64,000 nt of DNA from positions 682,001 to 746,000 of the forward strand of contig CBDDKZ010000005.1 in the NCBI GenBank assembly GCA_965230415.1, read 5' to 3'. The notes below the pieces were generated by a model. That model was not told the origin of the DNA, did not search any database, and worked only from the letters and a program-made list of their open reading frames with translations. Positions 43,991-53,046 of this stretch are shown piece by piece. The translations under genes and the position numbers were made by a program. Source of the stretch: CBDDKZ01 sp965230415. Lineage in GTDB: Bacteria > Bacteroidota > Bacteroidia > Cytophagales > JAAEPT01. Position 1 is the first letter of the stretch. Every line of letters starts with the position of its first letter.

Positions 43991-44818
43991 TTATTTAATC
44001 ATTTGTCCTGGCAATACTTTATCCATAATTCCATCGCCTAACCAGTCTTTCATAAATACAGCGGCTATGGCATCTACATTAGGACGATAACGTCTTTTAG
44101 GGTGCTTATCAGTGGCAGCATGCAAAACAGCTTTTGCAATCGTATCTGGTGAAGAACCATTATCAATTCCTTTCCCCCATTTTTCTCTGAATATTTTCAT
44201 CTGTTCTACATAATCAGCAGCATCAGGATGATTTTCACATTTTTCTAAATATGGGAAACTGGCATTATCGATATCACTGTCTATGTATCCAGGTTCAATT
44301 AATGATACTTCTATACCAAATTCCTTAACCTCCATACGCAAACCATCAGCTACACCTTGTTGAGCAAACTTAGTTGATGGATACCATGATGCTCCTGGCA
44401 TAGAAACGTGACCTGCAACTGAAGATGTAATAAGGATACGTCCTGACCTCTCTTTTCTCATATGTGGAAGAACTGCTTTAAATGCTCTCGCATTTCCAAT
44501 TACATTTACATCAAATTGATATTTTATATCTTCAATGCTATGAAGTTCTACGGGACCCAAAAGACAAAACCCGGCATTCGCAAACAGTACATCAATTTTA
44601 CCATCGTTCTCAATAATAGTGTCAACCACATTCTGAACATCCTCATCTTTGGTAACATCACAATGCATTACAACAGCTCCCATTTCTTCTAAATCCTTCA
44701 TTAGGTGTGTTCTTCTGGCAGTGGCATACACCTTAAAGCCATTTTCTAATAACATCTTAGCAGAAGCATGACCGATTCCTGTGGATGCTCCCGTGATAAA
44801 TACGGTCTTTTTATTCAT
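43991..44818 (-). CDS. Short-chain dehydrogenase/reductase
   Basis: A 275-residue classical SDR. It has the cofactor motif FITGASTGIGHASAKML, NAG in LFANAGFCLLG, the catalytic Ser/Tyr/Lys in ILITSSVAGHVSMPGASWYPSTKFAQQ (quoted in part: SSVAGHVSMPGASWYPSTK) and the post-active-site LIEPGYIDSDI. The Arg residues after the glycine loop (ATARRTHLM) suggest NADP preference, which is inference. It is first in a block with the interrupted SRPBCC gene and a small membrane protein. Confidence 0.9.
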   Translation of the reverse strand: MNKKTVFITGASTGIGHASAKMLLENGFKVYATARRTHLMKDLEEMGAVVMHCDVTKDEDVQNVVDTIIENDGKIDVLFANAGFCLLGPVELHSIEDIKYQFDVNVIGNARAFKAVLPHMRKERSGRILITSSVAGHVSMPGASWYPSTKFAQQGVADGLRMEVKEFGIEVSLIEPGYIDSDIDNASFPYLEKCENHPDAADYVEQMKIFREKWGKGIDNGSSPDTIAKAVLHAATDKHPKRRYRPNVDAIAAVFMKDWLGDGIMDKVLPGQMIK

Positions 44819-45004
44819 TTTCGATTGATTTAAATTATTGCATTATTTTCATTACCAATGTACCTGGTTCTACATGTTTCCTAGTTATACAAATCACGGA
44901 ATATTGTATACTTATCTCCTTTTTTTTCAGGTATATAGCCCTGTCAGTTCTACAAAACATTAGCTACATAATTAACCACTAACTGCACATCCCGTATCAA
45001 AAAA

Positions 45005-45028
45005 TTCGATTTTTGCCCGCCCCAGGTA
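45005..45028 (+). other. Partial duplicate of the tRNA-Leu 3' end (possible att site)
   Basis: TTCGATT (45005-45011) and CCCGCCCCAGGTA (45016-45028) repeat the T-loop and 3' end of tRNA-Leu, where the same blocks are contiguous at 42354-42373. The 13-base block is an exact match and the 4 bases between are an insertion. The arrangement resembles the attR left when an island integrates at a tRNA gene, but no integrase is present in the interval. Confidence 0.55.
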
Positions 45029-45264
45029 TTTAGCTTTCGCGAAGCTTGTTCGTCCGCGAAGTCCCTTACCATCTGCGTGCCGCGTAGCTTCAGCAGAGAG
45101 GCTCAGAGACAGCTATGGCTACATGCGAACAGCGAAGCAAATTCAGGGATCGTGTTCCGCCCTTGCTCTCAGTTTTTATATGCCGAAATAAAAATGAAGA
45201 CAGACTTACACTCACTGTCTTCTTCTGAGTTTTCTTTTTTAATTCAAACTACAACATTAAATTA

Positions 45265-45302
45265 TGGTCGTGGGAGACACCCCTGCGTTCAAGCAACGAC
45301 CA
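45265..45302. repeat. REP-like folded palindromic element
   Basis: TGGTCGT (45265-45271) pairs perfectly with ACGACCA (45296-45302). Between them lie two small hairpins: GGG with CCC (45272-45274/45281-45283) and TGC with GCA (45284-45286/45293-45295). The three-way shape and GTGGGAGAC core resemble REP sequences associated with TnpA-like (RAYT) transposases; no such transposase is in the window. Confidence 0.5.
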
Positions 45303-45394
45303 GTATGAGACTATCAGGTATAAGTAAATTGCTCTTAATGAAATTATAAATCATAATTCCCGTATCTTTACAGACACTTTAATACCACAATTGT

Positions 45395-46531
45395 ATGCCT
45401 TTTTCCTCATTAGGATTATCTAAAGCGCTATTAAAAATCCTCAAGTCTCAAAATTTCACCAACCCCTACCCCATACAGAAGGAAGTAATACCCGCCGTAC
45501 TTCAAAAGAGAGATGTATTGGGTATTGCTAAAACAGGATCTGGAAAAACCGCTAGTTATGTTCTACCAATAATAATGAACAGGCAAGGGATAAAAAAGGA
45601 AACGAGAAACCGATCTGTAGACGTACTAGTACTAGTGCCTAGCCGTGAATTAGCCACTCAGGTAAGTGACGTCTTTAAGTTATTTAGTAAAGGACTTCCC
45701 GAGCAAATAAAAACAATGGCTGTCTTTGGAGGTGTATCCATTAACCCTCAAATGAAAGCTTTGTTAGGAATAAATGTTTTAGTAGCAACTCCCGGGCGTT
45801 TATTAGAGTTAATAGATTCAAAAGCCGTAACGATATCTACTATAAATACTGTAGTGCTAGATGAAGCTGACAAAATGCTCAATATGGGTTTTAAAGATGA
45901 GATGGACCGTATTATTGCGCAGTTACCAAAAAAACGTCAGACTTTGTTGTTTTCTGCTACTTTAAGCGAAACCGTTCAGCACACTAAACAGCTAATACTA
46001 CAAAACCCATTAGTCGTAAATATCAATGAAGAAACAGATTCTATAGATCAAATAAATCAGGTTGCTTACACTATTGCAGAAGAGAAAAAAGGACCTTTAC
46101 TTCGTCATTTGATTACTAATAAAGCCATGAAACAAGTATTAGTATTCACGTCTTCTACTCATAGAGCCGAACGAGTAGCCAGTAAGCTTTTCAACAACGG
46201 GATAGATGCGCTTGCTATACACGGCAAAAAGAGTCAGGGAACACGAACAGATTTACTCACGAAATTCAAAAACGGAAAAATTCGTGTGCTTGTTGCCACA
46301 GATCTACTGGCACGTGGTATTGATATAGCGTTTCTACCTTATGTAATTAACTACGAACTACCTCGCTCACCCAAAGATTATATTCATAGAATAGGACGTA
46401 CAGGCCGTGCCGAATCTTCTGGTGAAGCGATAACATTGATTGCTCCGGAAGAAGAACATCATTTTAAAGTTATTCAGAAAAAAATGAAGAAAGCTGTAAC
46501 ACGGATAGATGGGAATAAAATAGAACTATAA
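45395..46531 (+). CDS. DEAD-box RNA helicase (RhlE-like)
   Basis: A 378-residue ATP-dependent RNA helicase consisting almost only of the two RecA-like domains. Motifs in order: Q motif FTNPYPIQKEV, I AKTGSGKTASY, Ia PSREL, Ib TPGR, II VLDEADKM, III SAT, IV VFTSSTHRAERVA, V ATDLLARGIDIAF, VI HRIGRTGRAESSG. The usual basic C-terminal extension of RhlE proteins is short, ending shortly after motif VI. It probably acts in ribosome assembly or RNA decay; monocistronic. Confidence 0.95.
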   Translation: MPFSSLGLSKALLKILKSQNFTNPYPIQKEVIPAVLQKRDVLGIAKTGSGKTASYVLPIIMNRQGIKKETRNRSVDVLVLVPSRELATQVSDVFKLFSKGLPEQIKTMAVFGGVSINPQMKALLGINVLVATPGRLLELIDSKAVTISTINTVVLDEADKMLNMGFKDEMDRIIAQLPKKRQTLLFSATLSETVQHTKQLILQNPLVVNINEETDSIDQINQVAYTIAEEKKGPLLRHLITNKAMKQVLVFTSSTHRAERVASKLFNNGIDALAIHGKKSQGTRTDLLTKFKNGKIRVLVATDLLARGIDIAFLPYVINYELPRSPKDYIHRIGRTGRAESSGEAITLIAPEEEHHFKVIQKKMKKAVTRIDGNKIEL

Positions 46532-46865
46532 CTAACTATCAGAAAACAGTAAGCCCCATAGAGAAAATTTAAACAAAAAATTATACACTTCGTTCCTGGG
46601 AATTCGATGTAGAAAGAGACGGAGACAGCCTTTGCTAAACTTGATGAGAACTGCGCAGACATCCAAATACACATTGCTTCGCCTGTGTTAGCGCTACAAA
46701 TAGAACAAGTAACAGATTCGAACTTTAAGGTAAATGCTGCTTATCAGGTTCGCTCGATTAGGTTGAGAAAAACACACGCGAATTGTAACTCCAACAGTAA
46801 ATAATGCTCCTACGAACAGCTGGGTTTTCTTAAATAGAATCGGCACAAGTTCTTAGCTACAAATT
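46532..46865 (+). other. Intergenic region, no gene recognised
   Basis: A 334-bp stretch between the helicase and a hydrolase fragment. No homologous frame or terminator hairpin with a T-run stands out, and the DNA looks like eroded non-coding sequence. Confidence 0.4.
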
Positions 46866-47048
46866 ATGTTAAACGGTTTTTTCGCACTCTTTTTATTAAT
46901 TGTAGGAACACTAAATTGCAAGGCTCAGGTACCATCAACTATTAGTGACAGCTTGCAATCAGTGCTAAATACACGCATAACAAATGACTCTTTGCCCATA
47001 GGCATTGTATGCATCGAGCATAGGCGCGGATGGACCTGGAAAAGTTAA
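46866..47048 (+). pseudogene. N-terminal fragment of a secreted protein, possibly a serine hydrolase
   Basis: A 60-codon frame begins with a good signal peptide (LNGFFALFLLIVGTLNCKAQ) and continues VPSTISDSLQSVLNTRITND and SLPIGIVCIE, which resembles the mature start of beta-lactamase-type serine hydrolases (D-alanyl-D-alanine carboxypeptidase family). The frame then stops, with no catalytic SxxK block. It is best read as a 5' remnant of a deleted gene. Family assignment is tentative because so little remains. Confidence 0.4.
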
Positions 47049-47120
47049 TCTCATTATCTTCTGCTCCCAGAACGCATTGATAATCACTCGCTACATGAAT
47101 CGAAGTAGGTTAAAAAAACA

Positions 47121-47152
47121 AAAGGCTGTCCGAACATTTTCGGACAGCCTTT
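47121..47152. terminator. Bidirectional terminator downstream of the giant secreted-protein gene
   Basis: AAAGGCTGTCCGAA (47121-47134) pairs with TTCGGACAGCCTTT (47139-47152), a 14-bp stem with a 4-nt loop. T-rich sequence follows on both strands, with a run on the minus strand at 47111-47118. It terminates the 5.8-kb minus-strand gene. Confidence 0.9.
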
Positions 47153-47163
47153 TTAATGTAAGA

Positions 47164-47182
47164 ATGTCACCCGGGGTGACAT
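47164..47182. terminator. Second hairpin at the giant gene's 3' end
   Basis: ATGTCACCC (47164-47172) pairs with GGGTGACAT (47174-47182). On the plus strand it is followed by CCTTTTTA. It lies 8 bp from the stop codon of the giant gene and doubles the terminator. Confidence 0.6.
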
Positions 47183-47190
47183 CCTTTTTA

Positions 47191-50100
47191 TTACATTTTC
47201 ACAAATCTCACAAATTCGATACCTGAGATTGTTTCAATTTGTACTGTGTATATACCTGTAGCCAGGTCAGAAACATCAACTTTCATTGTATTTCCTGAAC
47301 CGATTACCGGGCTGTTAACAACACCTCTGTTTCCGATGATTGTAGCTTTAAGGATGTTAGCTCCTTGCGCTTCTATCGTAATTTCATCGAATGCAGGGTT
47401 AGGAAGTAATGAGAAAGACACTGCTTCTGTTGTTACCGCCTTTTTAGCTACTCCCGCACATTCACCCATCGTGTAGCTGTGGTCGGTTCTTGCTCCAACG
47501 TATTGCCCACCAGGACGATCGTACTTAAAGAAAAATTCCACTGTTGATCCTTGTGCTATATTATCCAATCCAAAGATGCGTTGTCCGAAGTCAACCGATG
47601 CAGAGAATGATCCACGGTAGTTGCCGTCAACCCACTGATCCATAAACACAAAGCCATTGCCCATACCGGCTAAACCATCCCAGTCTACTACTAATTGGTT
47701 ACCATTTTCTGAAATAGATAAGGTGTATTCGCCATTAGCAGCTTCAACTTCACAACCGGCTTCTTCATCGATTTCACCATCGCAGTTGTCATCGAAACCA
47801 TTTCCTGGTATTTCAGCTACACCTGGGTTGATACCTGAGTGCGAATCGTTACAGTCACCAGAAATTAATACAAACGCTTCCGGTACATTTCCAGGGTTGC
47901 TACAAGCCCACACCCAAGTGTTGTTAGCTCCCCATCCGTCTCTGTCGCTATCAGCGAAGAATTGTGTTTGTACACCTTCATCGATTTCACCGTCACAATC
48001 GTTATCGATCTCATCACAGATTTCAGTAGCACCAGGATTGACAGCCGGGTTATTATCATCGCAATCTACATCAGCTGTAAATCCATCATTGTCATTATCA
48101 ACCGAACTTGTAGTAGTCCCAATAGCAAACACATAATCATCTACATTGAATCCATTGGCTAATGCATTGAATCTTAAGATGTGCGTACCGGCAGTCATTT
48201 GAAGACCTGTAGCACTCACTGTTTGATAGGTTTGCCAGTTACCTGTATTTGGTACGTTGATCGTTCCTGTAAGGCTCTGTCCGTCTAATTCAAGGTTGAA
48301 GCTTGTACCGCTATTGATTGATGCAACCCTTACATCTACGTTATATGAACCTGTCGTCTGAACGTCCACGGTGTATTCTAACCACTCACCATTAGCAATC
48401 CAGCCCACATTACCGTTTGAAGAGCCAAACTCAACATCTACGTCGTCATTACGTATCGCTCTTCCATTATTACCGGCATCGGTATCAAAGTAGGCTACAC
48501 CAGCGCCATCTTCATCATAAAATTCTGCTTCAACCAAACCAGGGATCACCTGAGCAGTACCGTTATATGGTGTCTGGCTGCTAGCTGCAGGATGCACACG
48601 TACACTCACTGTACCGAAGTTCGAGGCACCATCATTGTCTGTTGCCGTTAAACGAAATTCGTAGAGTCCTTCTACCAAGCCTGAGAATGTAGGCTCAATA
48701 GTAGTACCATTGGTGACGGTAGCTGTATTAGGTCCTGCGTCTTGTGACCACTGTAGCGAAGCAATAGTACCATCGTTATCGAAAGCAGTTGCATCATCGA
48801 TAATTATCGAGTTCGTAGGCAAAGTAATTTGCTTGAAGTCACCGGCACCTACAACAGGAGCCTGGTTATCGGCAGGGTTCACACGTACACTTACCGTACC
48901 GAAGTTTGAGGCGCCATCATTGTCTGTTGCTGTTAAACGGAATTCATACAGTCCTGCAACCAAACCTGATATAGTCGGTTCTATGGTAGTAGCGTTCCCG
49001 ATTGTTGCTGTATTCGGCCCACTGTCTTGCGTCCACTGTAGAGAAGCAATTGTACCATCGTTATCGAAAGCAGTTGCATCATCGATAATTACCGAGTTCG
49101 TAGGCAAAGTAATTTGCTTGAAGTCACCGGCACCTACAACAGGAGCCTGGTTATCGGCAGGGTTCACACGTACACTTACCGTACCGAAGTTTGAGGCGCC
49201 ATCATTGTCTGTTGCTGTTAAACGGAATTCATACAGTCCTGCAACCAAACCTGATATAGTCGGTTCTATGGTAGTAGCGTTCCCGATTGTTGCTGTATTC
49301 GGCCCACTGTCTTGCGTCCACTGTAGAGAAGCAATTGTACCATCGTTATCGAAAGCAGTTGCATCATCGATAATTACCGAGTTCGTAGGCAAAGTAATTT
49401 GCTTGAAGTCACCGGCACCTACAACAGGAGCCTGGTTATCGGCAGGGTTCACACGTACACTTACCGTACCGAAGTTCGAGGCACCATCATTGTCTGTTGC
49501 CGTTAAACGAAATTCGTAGAGTCCTTCTACCAAGCCTGAGAATGTAGGCTCAATAGTATTACCACTAGCGATGGTAGCTGTATTAGGTCCTGCGTCTTGT
49601 GACCACTGTAGAGAAGCAATAGTACCGTCGTTATCGAAAGCAGTTGCATCATCGATTGTCACCGAGTTGGTAGGTAAAGTGATTTGCTTGAAGTCACCAG
49701 CACCTACAACAGGAGCCTGATTATCAGCAGGATTCACACGTACACTTACCGTACCGAAGTTCGAGGCACCATCATCGTCAGTTGCCGTTAAACGGAAATC
49801 ATACAGCCCTTCTACCAAGCCAGAGAATGTAGGCTCAATAGTAGTACCATTGGTGATCGTCGCGGTGTTAGGTCCTGCGTCTTGTGACCACTGTAAAGAA
49901 GCAATAGTACCGTCGTTATCGAAAGCAGTTGCATCATTGATAATTACCGAGTTGGTAGGCAAAGTGATTTGCTTGAAGTCTCCAGCTGCTACAATTGGCG
50001 CTTCATTATTTCCTTCTAGCGTAAACACAAATTCATCCACGTTAAAGCCATTTGCCTGTGCGTTGAAGCGCAAAACGTGTATTCCCGCGCTCATGTTAAT

Positions 50101-52995
50101 ACCAGTTACCGTTACTGTTTGATAGGTTTGCCAGTTACCTGTGTTTGGAACTGAAACACTACCAGTAAGAGCTTGCCCATCAAGTTCCAGATTAAAACTT
50201 GTTCCGCTGTTGATAGAAGCCACAGCAGTTTCAATCGTATAGATACCTGTTGTTTCTACATTCACTGTGTAATGCAACCATTCACCGTTAGCAATCCAGC
50301 CTACATTACCGTTTGAAGAGCCAAACTCAACATCTACGTCATCATTACGTATCGCTCTACCATTATTACCGGCATCGGTATCAAAGTAGGCTACACCTGC
50401 ACCATCCTCATCGTAAAATTCTGCTTCAACTAAACCAGGAATTACTTGTGGAGTCCCCTGGTAAGGAGTACCACCAATACTACCTCCATCACTTCCATCA
50501 CAATTTTCGTCGATTTCATTTCCTGGTATTTCAGTTGCTCCGGGGTTAATAGCTGCATTATCATCATTACAATCTACCGAGATACCAAATCCATCATGGT
50601 CGGCATCTACGTCTCCCGTAACAGGGTTGACCGGTGCACGCCAAATACCACGCCCATAAGTTCCGACATATATTTGATTCGTTTGATTTTGAATTTCAAT
50701 AGCACGAACAGCCACGTTAGGCAACCCACTACTGTAGAACTCCCATTGCGACAAACCGTTATCGCGATACATAACACCATACTCGGTACCGATATACATG
50801 CGGTTTTCAGCACCTCCTTGTAGTTCAAACGAGAGTACCGGAACATTATCAATTCCTTCACTTAAATCTTGCCAGGTAGCACCACCATCGGTAGATCGCT
50901 TTACCTTGTTACCTGCCGACCATCCGGAAAGTGTCACGTAAACAATATTTTCATTATTAGGATCCACCGTAATAGCACTTATATCGGCAGGTAAAACACT
51001 TCTTTGTGGCCAACCGTCTTGCCCCAGGTTTGTAGTCCTGTTTAATCTACGTCCGTTACAAACATAAATCATATTGGGATTAGACGGAGCGAATTTCAAA
51101 ATACGAATATCACCTCCATAAATTGAACCAGAGATCGTATCCCATGTTGCCGCTTCATCAGTTGTATAGTAAACTTTATCATCGGCTATTGCAAATTTCT
51201 GCGGATCATCCGGAGACAAATCAAGTGGACCATAGAAACCTAATACCCTGTATTGAATATGACCTTGATTGTTCCTGATAGGTTGTCCATTGGCATCGAC
51301 CTTAGGAGGGGTTAAATTCTTCCATACGCCATTGGTAAACTTGTAAAACCAACCACCGAACTGATAGTGGTAAAATGTATTCGCATCAGTAGGGTGTGCC
51401 AACGAACGGGTTACGTCTGCTGACACCGAAGCTGTCCAATTACCACCCGGTACATGGTATGCCCCACCATTATCTTGACTTGCAACGGCATAATTTTCTG
51501 CATTCACCTGGGAAACAGATATGTCATGGTATTGAGTGATAGACAAGCCTGCTGAAAGGTTTGTCCACTGTTGTGTACTCTCCCGGTAAGTATAGACACC
51601 ACCGTCATTACAAAAGTACACTAAATCAGCGTCATGAGGACTTGCTTCAATGTAACGTTGATCGGCATGAATACGCTCAAAATTACTATCGACCCAGCTT
51701 GTTATCTGATCATAAGATTGACCTTGATTTTGTGACCTATAGATACTTAGGTGTCCACCGTACATCACATTTTCATCTACAGCAGATAAATAAATACCTC
51801 CATACTCTGCGCGAACCTGTGTGGTACGCTGCACAAAGTTTGAGCCGCCATTAGTAGAAACGTAAACATCTACAAACCCACGGTTTTTAATACTCCAGAA
51901 CACCACCAAATTAGGGTTTACCTTCGATGTAGTAATCTTTGATCTGCTAATATTATTGGAAGAAGCATTGGTGTTTGACCATGATACCCCTGCATTTGTC
52001 GACACTAAAACACGATCAACGCCATTAAATCTCGCGGTCGCGAATATTGTGTTGCCTGTACCATCAAATTTCCAGGCAAGATCATAAGCTTGACCCGTGT
52101 GTGTTTGAGTCCAAGTCTGACCACCATCTGTTGATCTATGAATACCTCGATCGTCCGCTAACAAAACAATCTGATTGTTCTGAGGACTTCTAACCATGTC
52201 ACCTATAGCGGATCCATCTTCATAGTCGGTTGACAAGCTTGTTGGTTCAAACGTCTGTCCACCATTCAGAGAACGGTAAATCCCCATACCCCTTTGGTGG
52301 CCGAGGAAATACCTGCTATCTCCATAGTCTGCTAATGCTATTATAATGTCATCAGGATTTTGCTTGTTTACCGAAATACGAACTACCTTCATTATTGGTA
52401 AATCATCTCCAAGTGGAATGTAAGTATTCCCTCCATCTTCTGTTTTCCAGATTCCACCACCTACGGTACCTATCCAGAAAATATTTGGGTTTGTAGGATG
52501 GAAATCGATACATTCCACACGACCAATACCAAAATGATTGGTCTCGTCTGGTTTAACGAAACCCTCCGGAGAAATATTAGACCATGTATCACCCGGGCGT
52601 GCCGCTGATTTTTTACTTCCTGTAGAAGGAAACTTCTTAGCGTTGATGTCTTTGACAACATCGAGTGAAACGTGTCCTAAAGACCCGTCATCCATAATAT
52701 GATCTTGCCAATAAGCCTCCCATCTTTTGTACTTAATATAATGCTTAACCATAGGGTTTGCATAATATTTATCAGCACTATTAGTAGAATTAAGCTTTTC
52801 CAGCTCATTTTCTGCCTCCTCAAAATAATTATGCGCCCATTCCTGAACTTCATAAAAATTAAGGTCGTTTTGTGTTTCTGACTCTCCCCCATGACTGGCG
52901 TAATAATTTTTCAGCCACGTGGGTTGGGTCCATCCGACATGGCCCGCAATTAGTAACAGCATGAAAAGAGACATGCGTGTATACATTTTTTTCAT
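47191..52995 (-). CDS. Giant T9SS-secreted multidomain protein (BNR/VPS10-like, MopE, CBM6, PKD)
   Basis: A 1934-residue secreted protein. Signal peptide SLFMLLLIAGHVGWTQ; then a leader and about 130-790 of BNR/VPS10-type beta-propeller repeats (IYRSLNGGQTF, IHRSTDGGQTWTQ, VKRSTDGGATWQDL). A MopE-type calcium or metal-binding motif (DADHDGFGISVDCNDDNAA) follows near 799. Next is a CBM6-like module (about 850-995), five PKD/REJ-type 95-residue repeats (about 997-1470), a second CBM6-like module (about 1480-1630), further MopE motifs (DNDNDGFTADVDCDDNNPA onward, to about 1760), and a T9SS type A sorting domain (about 1858-1934, ending ETISGIEFVRFVKM). The two CBM6 modules share the VEAEFYDEDGAGVAYFDTDA block. 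It probably binds or degrades a surface-exposed or extracellular substrate; no catalytic site is identified. Confidence 0.92.
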   Translation of the reverse strand: MKKMYTRMSLFMLLLIAGHVGWTQPTWLKNYYASHGGESETQNDLNFYEVQEWAHNYFEEAENELEKLNSTNSADKYYANPMVKHYIKYKRWEAYWQDHIMDDGSLGHVSLDVVKDINAKKFPSTGSKKSAARPGDTWSNISPEGFVKPDETNHFGIGRVECIDFHPTNPNIFWIGTVGGGIWKTEDGGNTYIPLGDDLPIMKVVRISVNKQNPDDIIIALADYGDSRYFLGHQRGMGIYRSLNGGQTFEPTSLSTDYEDGSAIGDMVRSPQNNQIVLLADDRGIHRSTDGGQTWTQTHTGQAYDLAWKFDGTGNTIFATARFNGVDRVLVSTNAGVSWSNTNASSNNISRSKITTSKVNPNLVVFWSIKNRGFVDVYVSTNGGSNFVQRTTQVRAEYGGIYLSAVDENVMYGGHLSIYRSQNQGQSYDQITSWVDSNFERIHADQRYIEASPHDADLVYFCNDGGVYTYRESTQQWTNLSAGLSITQYHDISVSQVNAENYAVASQDNGGAYHVPGGNWTASVSADVTRSLAHPTDANTFYHYQFGGWFYKFTNGVWKNLTPPKVDANGQPIRNNQGHIQYRVLGFYGPLDLSPDDPQKFAIADDKVYYTTDEAATWDTISGSIYGGDIRILKFAPSNPNMIYVCNGRRLNRTTNLGQDGWPQRSVLPADISAITVDPNNENIVYVTLSGWSAGNKVKRSTDGGATWQDLSEGIDNVPVLSFELQGGAENRMYIGTEYGVMYRDNGLSQWEFYSSGLPNVAVRAIEIQNQTNQIYVGTYGRGIWRAPVNPVTGDVDADHDGFGISVDCNDDNAAINPGATEIPGNEIDENCDGSDGGSIGGTPYQGTPQVIPGLVEAEFYDEDGAGVAYFDTDAGNNGRAIRNDDVDVEFGSSNGNVGWIANGEWLHYTVNVETTGIYTIETAVASINSGTSFNLELDGQALTGSVSVPNTGNWQTYQTVTVTGINMSAGIHVLRFNAQANGFNVDEFVFTLEGNNEAPIVAAGDFKQITLPTNSVIINDATAFDNDGTIASLQWSQDAGPNTATITNGTTIEPTFSGLVEGLYDFRLTATDDDGASNFGTVSVRVNPADNQAPVVGAGDFKQITLPTNSVTIDDATAFDNDGTIASLQWSQDAGPNTATIASGNTIEPTFSGLVEGLYEFRLTATDNDGASNFGTVSVRVNPADNQAPVVGAGDFKQITLPTNSVIIDDATAFDNDGTIASLQWTQDSGPNTATIGNATTIEPTISGLVAGLYEFRLTATDNDGASNFGTVSVRVNPADNQAPVVGAGDFKQITLPTNSVIIDDATAFDNDGTIASLQWTQDSGPNTATIGNATTIEPTISGLVAGLYEFRLTATDNDGASNFGTVSVRVNPADNQAPVVGAGDFKQITLPTNSIIIDDATAFDNDGTIASLQWSQDAGPNTATVTNGTTIEPTFSGLVEGLYEFRLTATDNDGASNFGTVSVRVHPAASSQTPYNGTAQVIPGLVEAEFYDEDGAGVAYFDTDAGNNGRAIRNDDVDVEFGSSNGNVGWIANGEWLEYTVDVQTTGSYNVDVRVASINSGTSFNLELDGQSLTGTINVPNTGNWQTYQTVSATGLQMTAGTHILRFNALANGFNVDDYVFAIGTTTSSVDNDNDGFTADVDCDDNNPAVNPGATEICDEIDNDCDGEIDEGVQTQFFADSDRDGWGANNTWVWACSNPGNVPEAFVLISGDCNDSHSGINPGVAEIPGNGFDDNCDGEIDEEAGCEVEAANGEYTLSISENGNQLVVDWDGLAGMGNGFVFMDQWVDGNYRGSFSASVDFGQRIFGLDNIAQGSTVEFFFKYDRPGGQYVGARTDHSYTMGECAGVAKKAVTTEAVSFSLLPNPAFDEITIEAQGANILKATIIGNRGVVNSPVIGSGNTMKVDVSDLATGIYTVQIETISGIEFVRFVKM
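48583..50007 (-). repeat. Five tandem 285-bp coding repeats (PKD-like)
   Basis: The motif CACACG recurs at 48595, 48880, 49165, 49450 and 49735, giving an exact 285-bp period (95 codons) over five units in the giant gene. Each unit encodes NQAPVVGAGDFKQITLPTNS through SNFGTVSVRVNPAD or close variants. Units three and four (48868-49152 and 49153-49437) appear identical base for base, while the others differ at scattered positions. Confidence 0.9.
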
Positions 52996-53023
52996 AACGT
53001 GTAAGGTTTAATTTGGATTAAGC

Positions 53024-53046
53024 TTCAAATAGACCATCTATTTGAA
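53024..53046. promoter_or_regulatory. Inverted repeat in the upstream region of the giant gene
   Basis: TTCAAATAGA (53024-53033) and TCTATTTGAA (53037-53046) are perfect 10-bp arms around a 3-bp spacer. They lie 29-51 bp before the giant gene's ATG, within the 5' leader or promoter. Could be an operator or an RNA hairpin. Confidence 0.5.

Larger units (their letters stand above)
44819..45394 (+). other. 576-bp intergenic region with tRNA fragment, hairpin and folded repeat
   Basis: No real gene is recognisable. It includes a duplicate of the tRNA-Leu 3' end (45005-45028), a GC-richer patch with dense short inverted repeats (45035-45160), a hairpin GAAGACAG/CTGTCTTC with following T-rich DNA (45196-45222) and a REP-like element (45265-45302). 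Promoters for the SDR (minus) and the helicase (plus) must also be here. Confidence 0.6.

Noticed and set aside
45077..45349. Plus-strand ORF of 90 codons upstream of the helicase
   Set aside because: It runs through the hairpin and REP-like element; no family, signal or coding character.
48710..49519. Long plus-strand ORF (269 codons) with internal repeats
   Set aside because: It is antisense to the PKD repeats of the giant gene and its repeats follow from the 285-bp period; no independent coding signal or family.
48583..50007. Regular tandem repeat suggestive of a CRISPR array
   Set aside because: The period is 285 bp, the repeats are in-frame coding units and there are no short direct repeats with variable spacers.
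52470..52892. Two short minus-strand ORFs in another frame of the giant gene
   Set aside because: Inside the signal-peptide/propeller region of a clear CDS; shadows.
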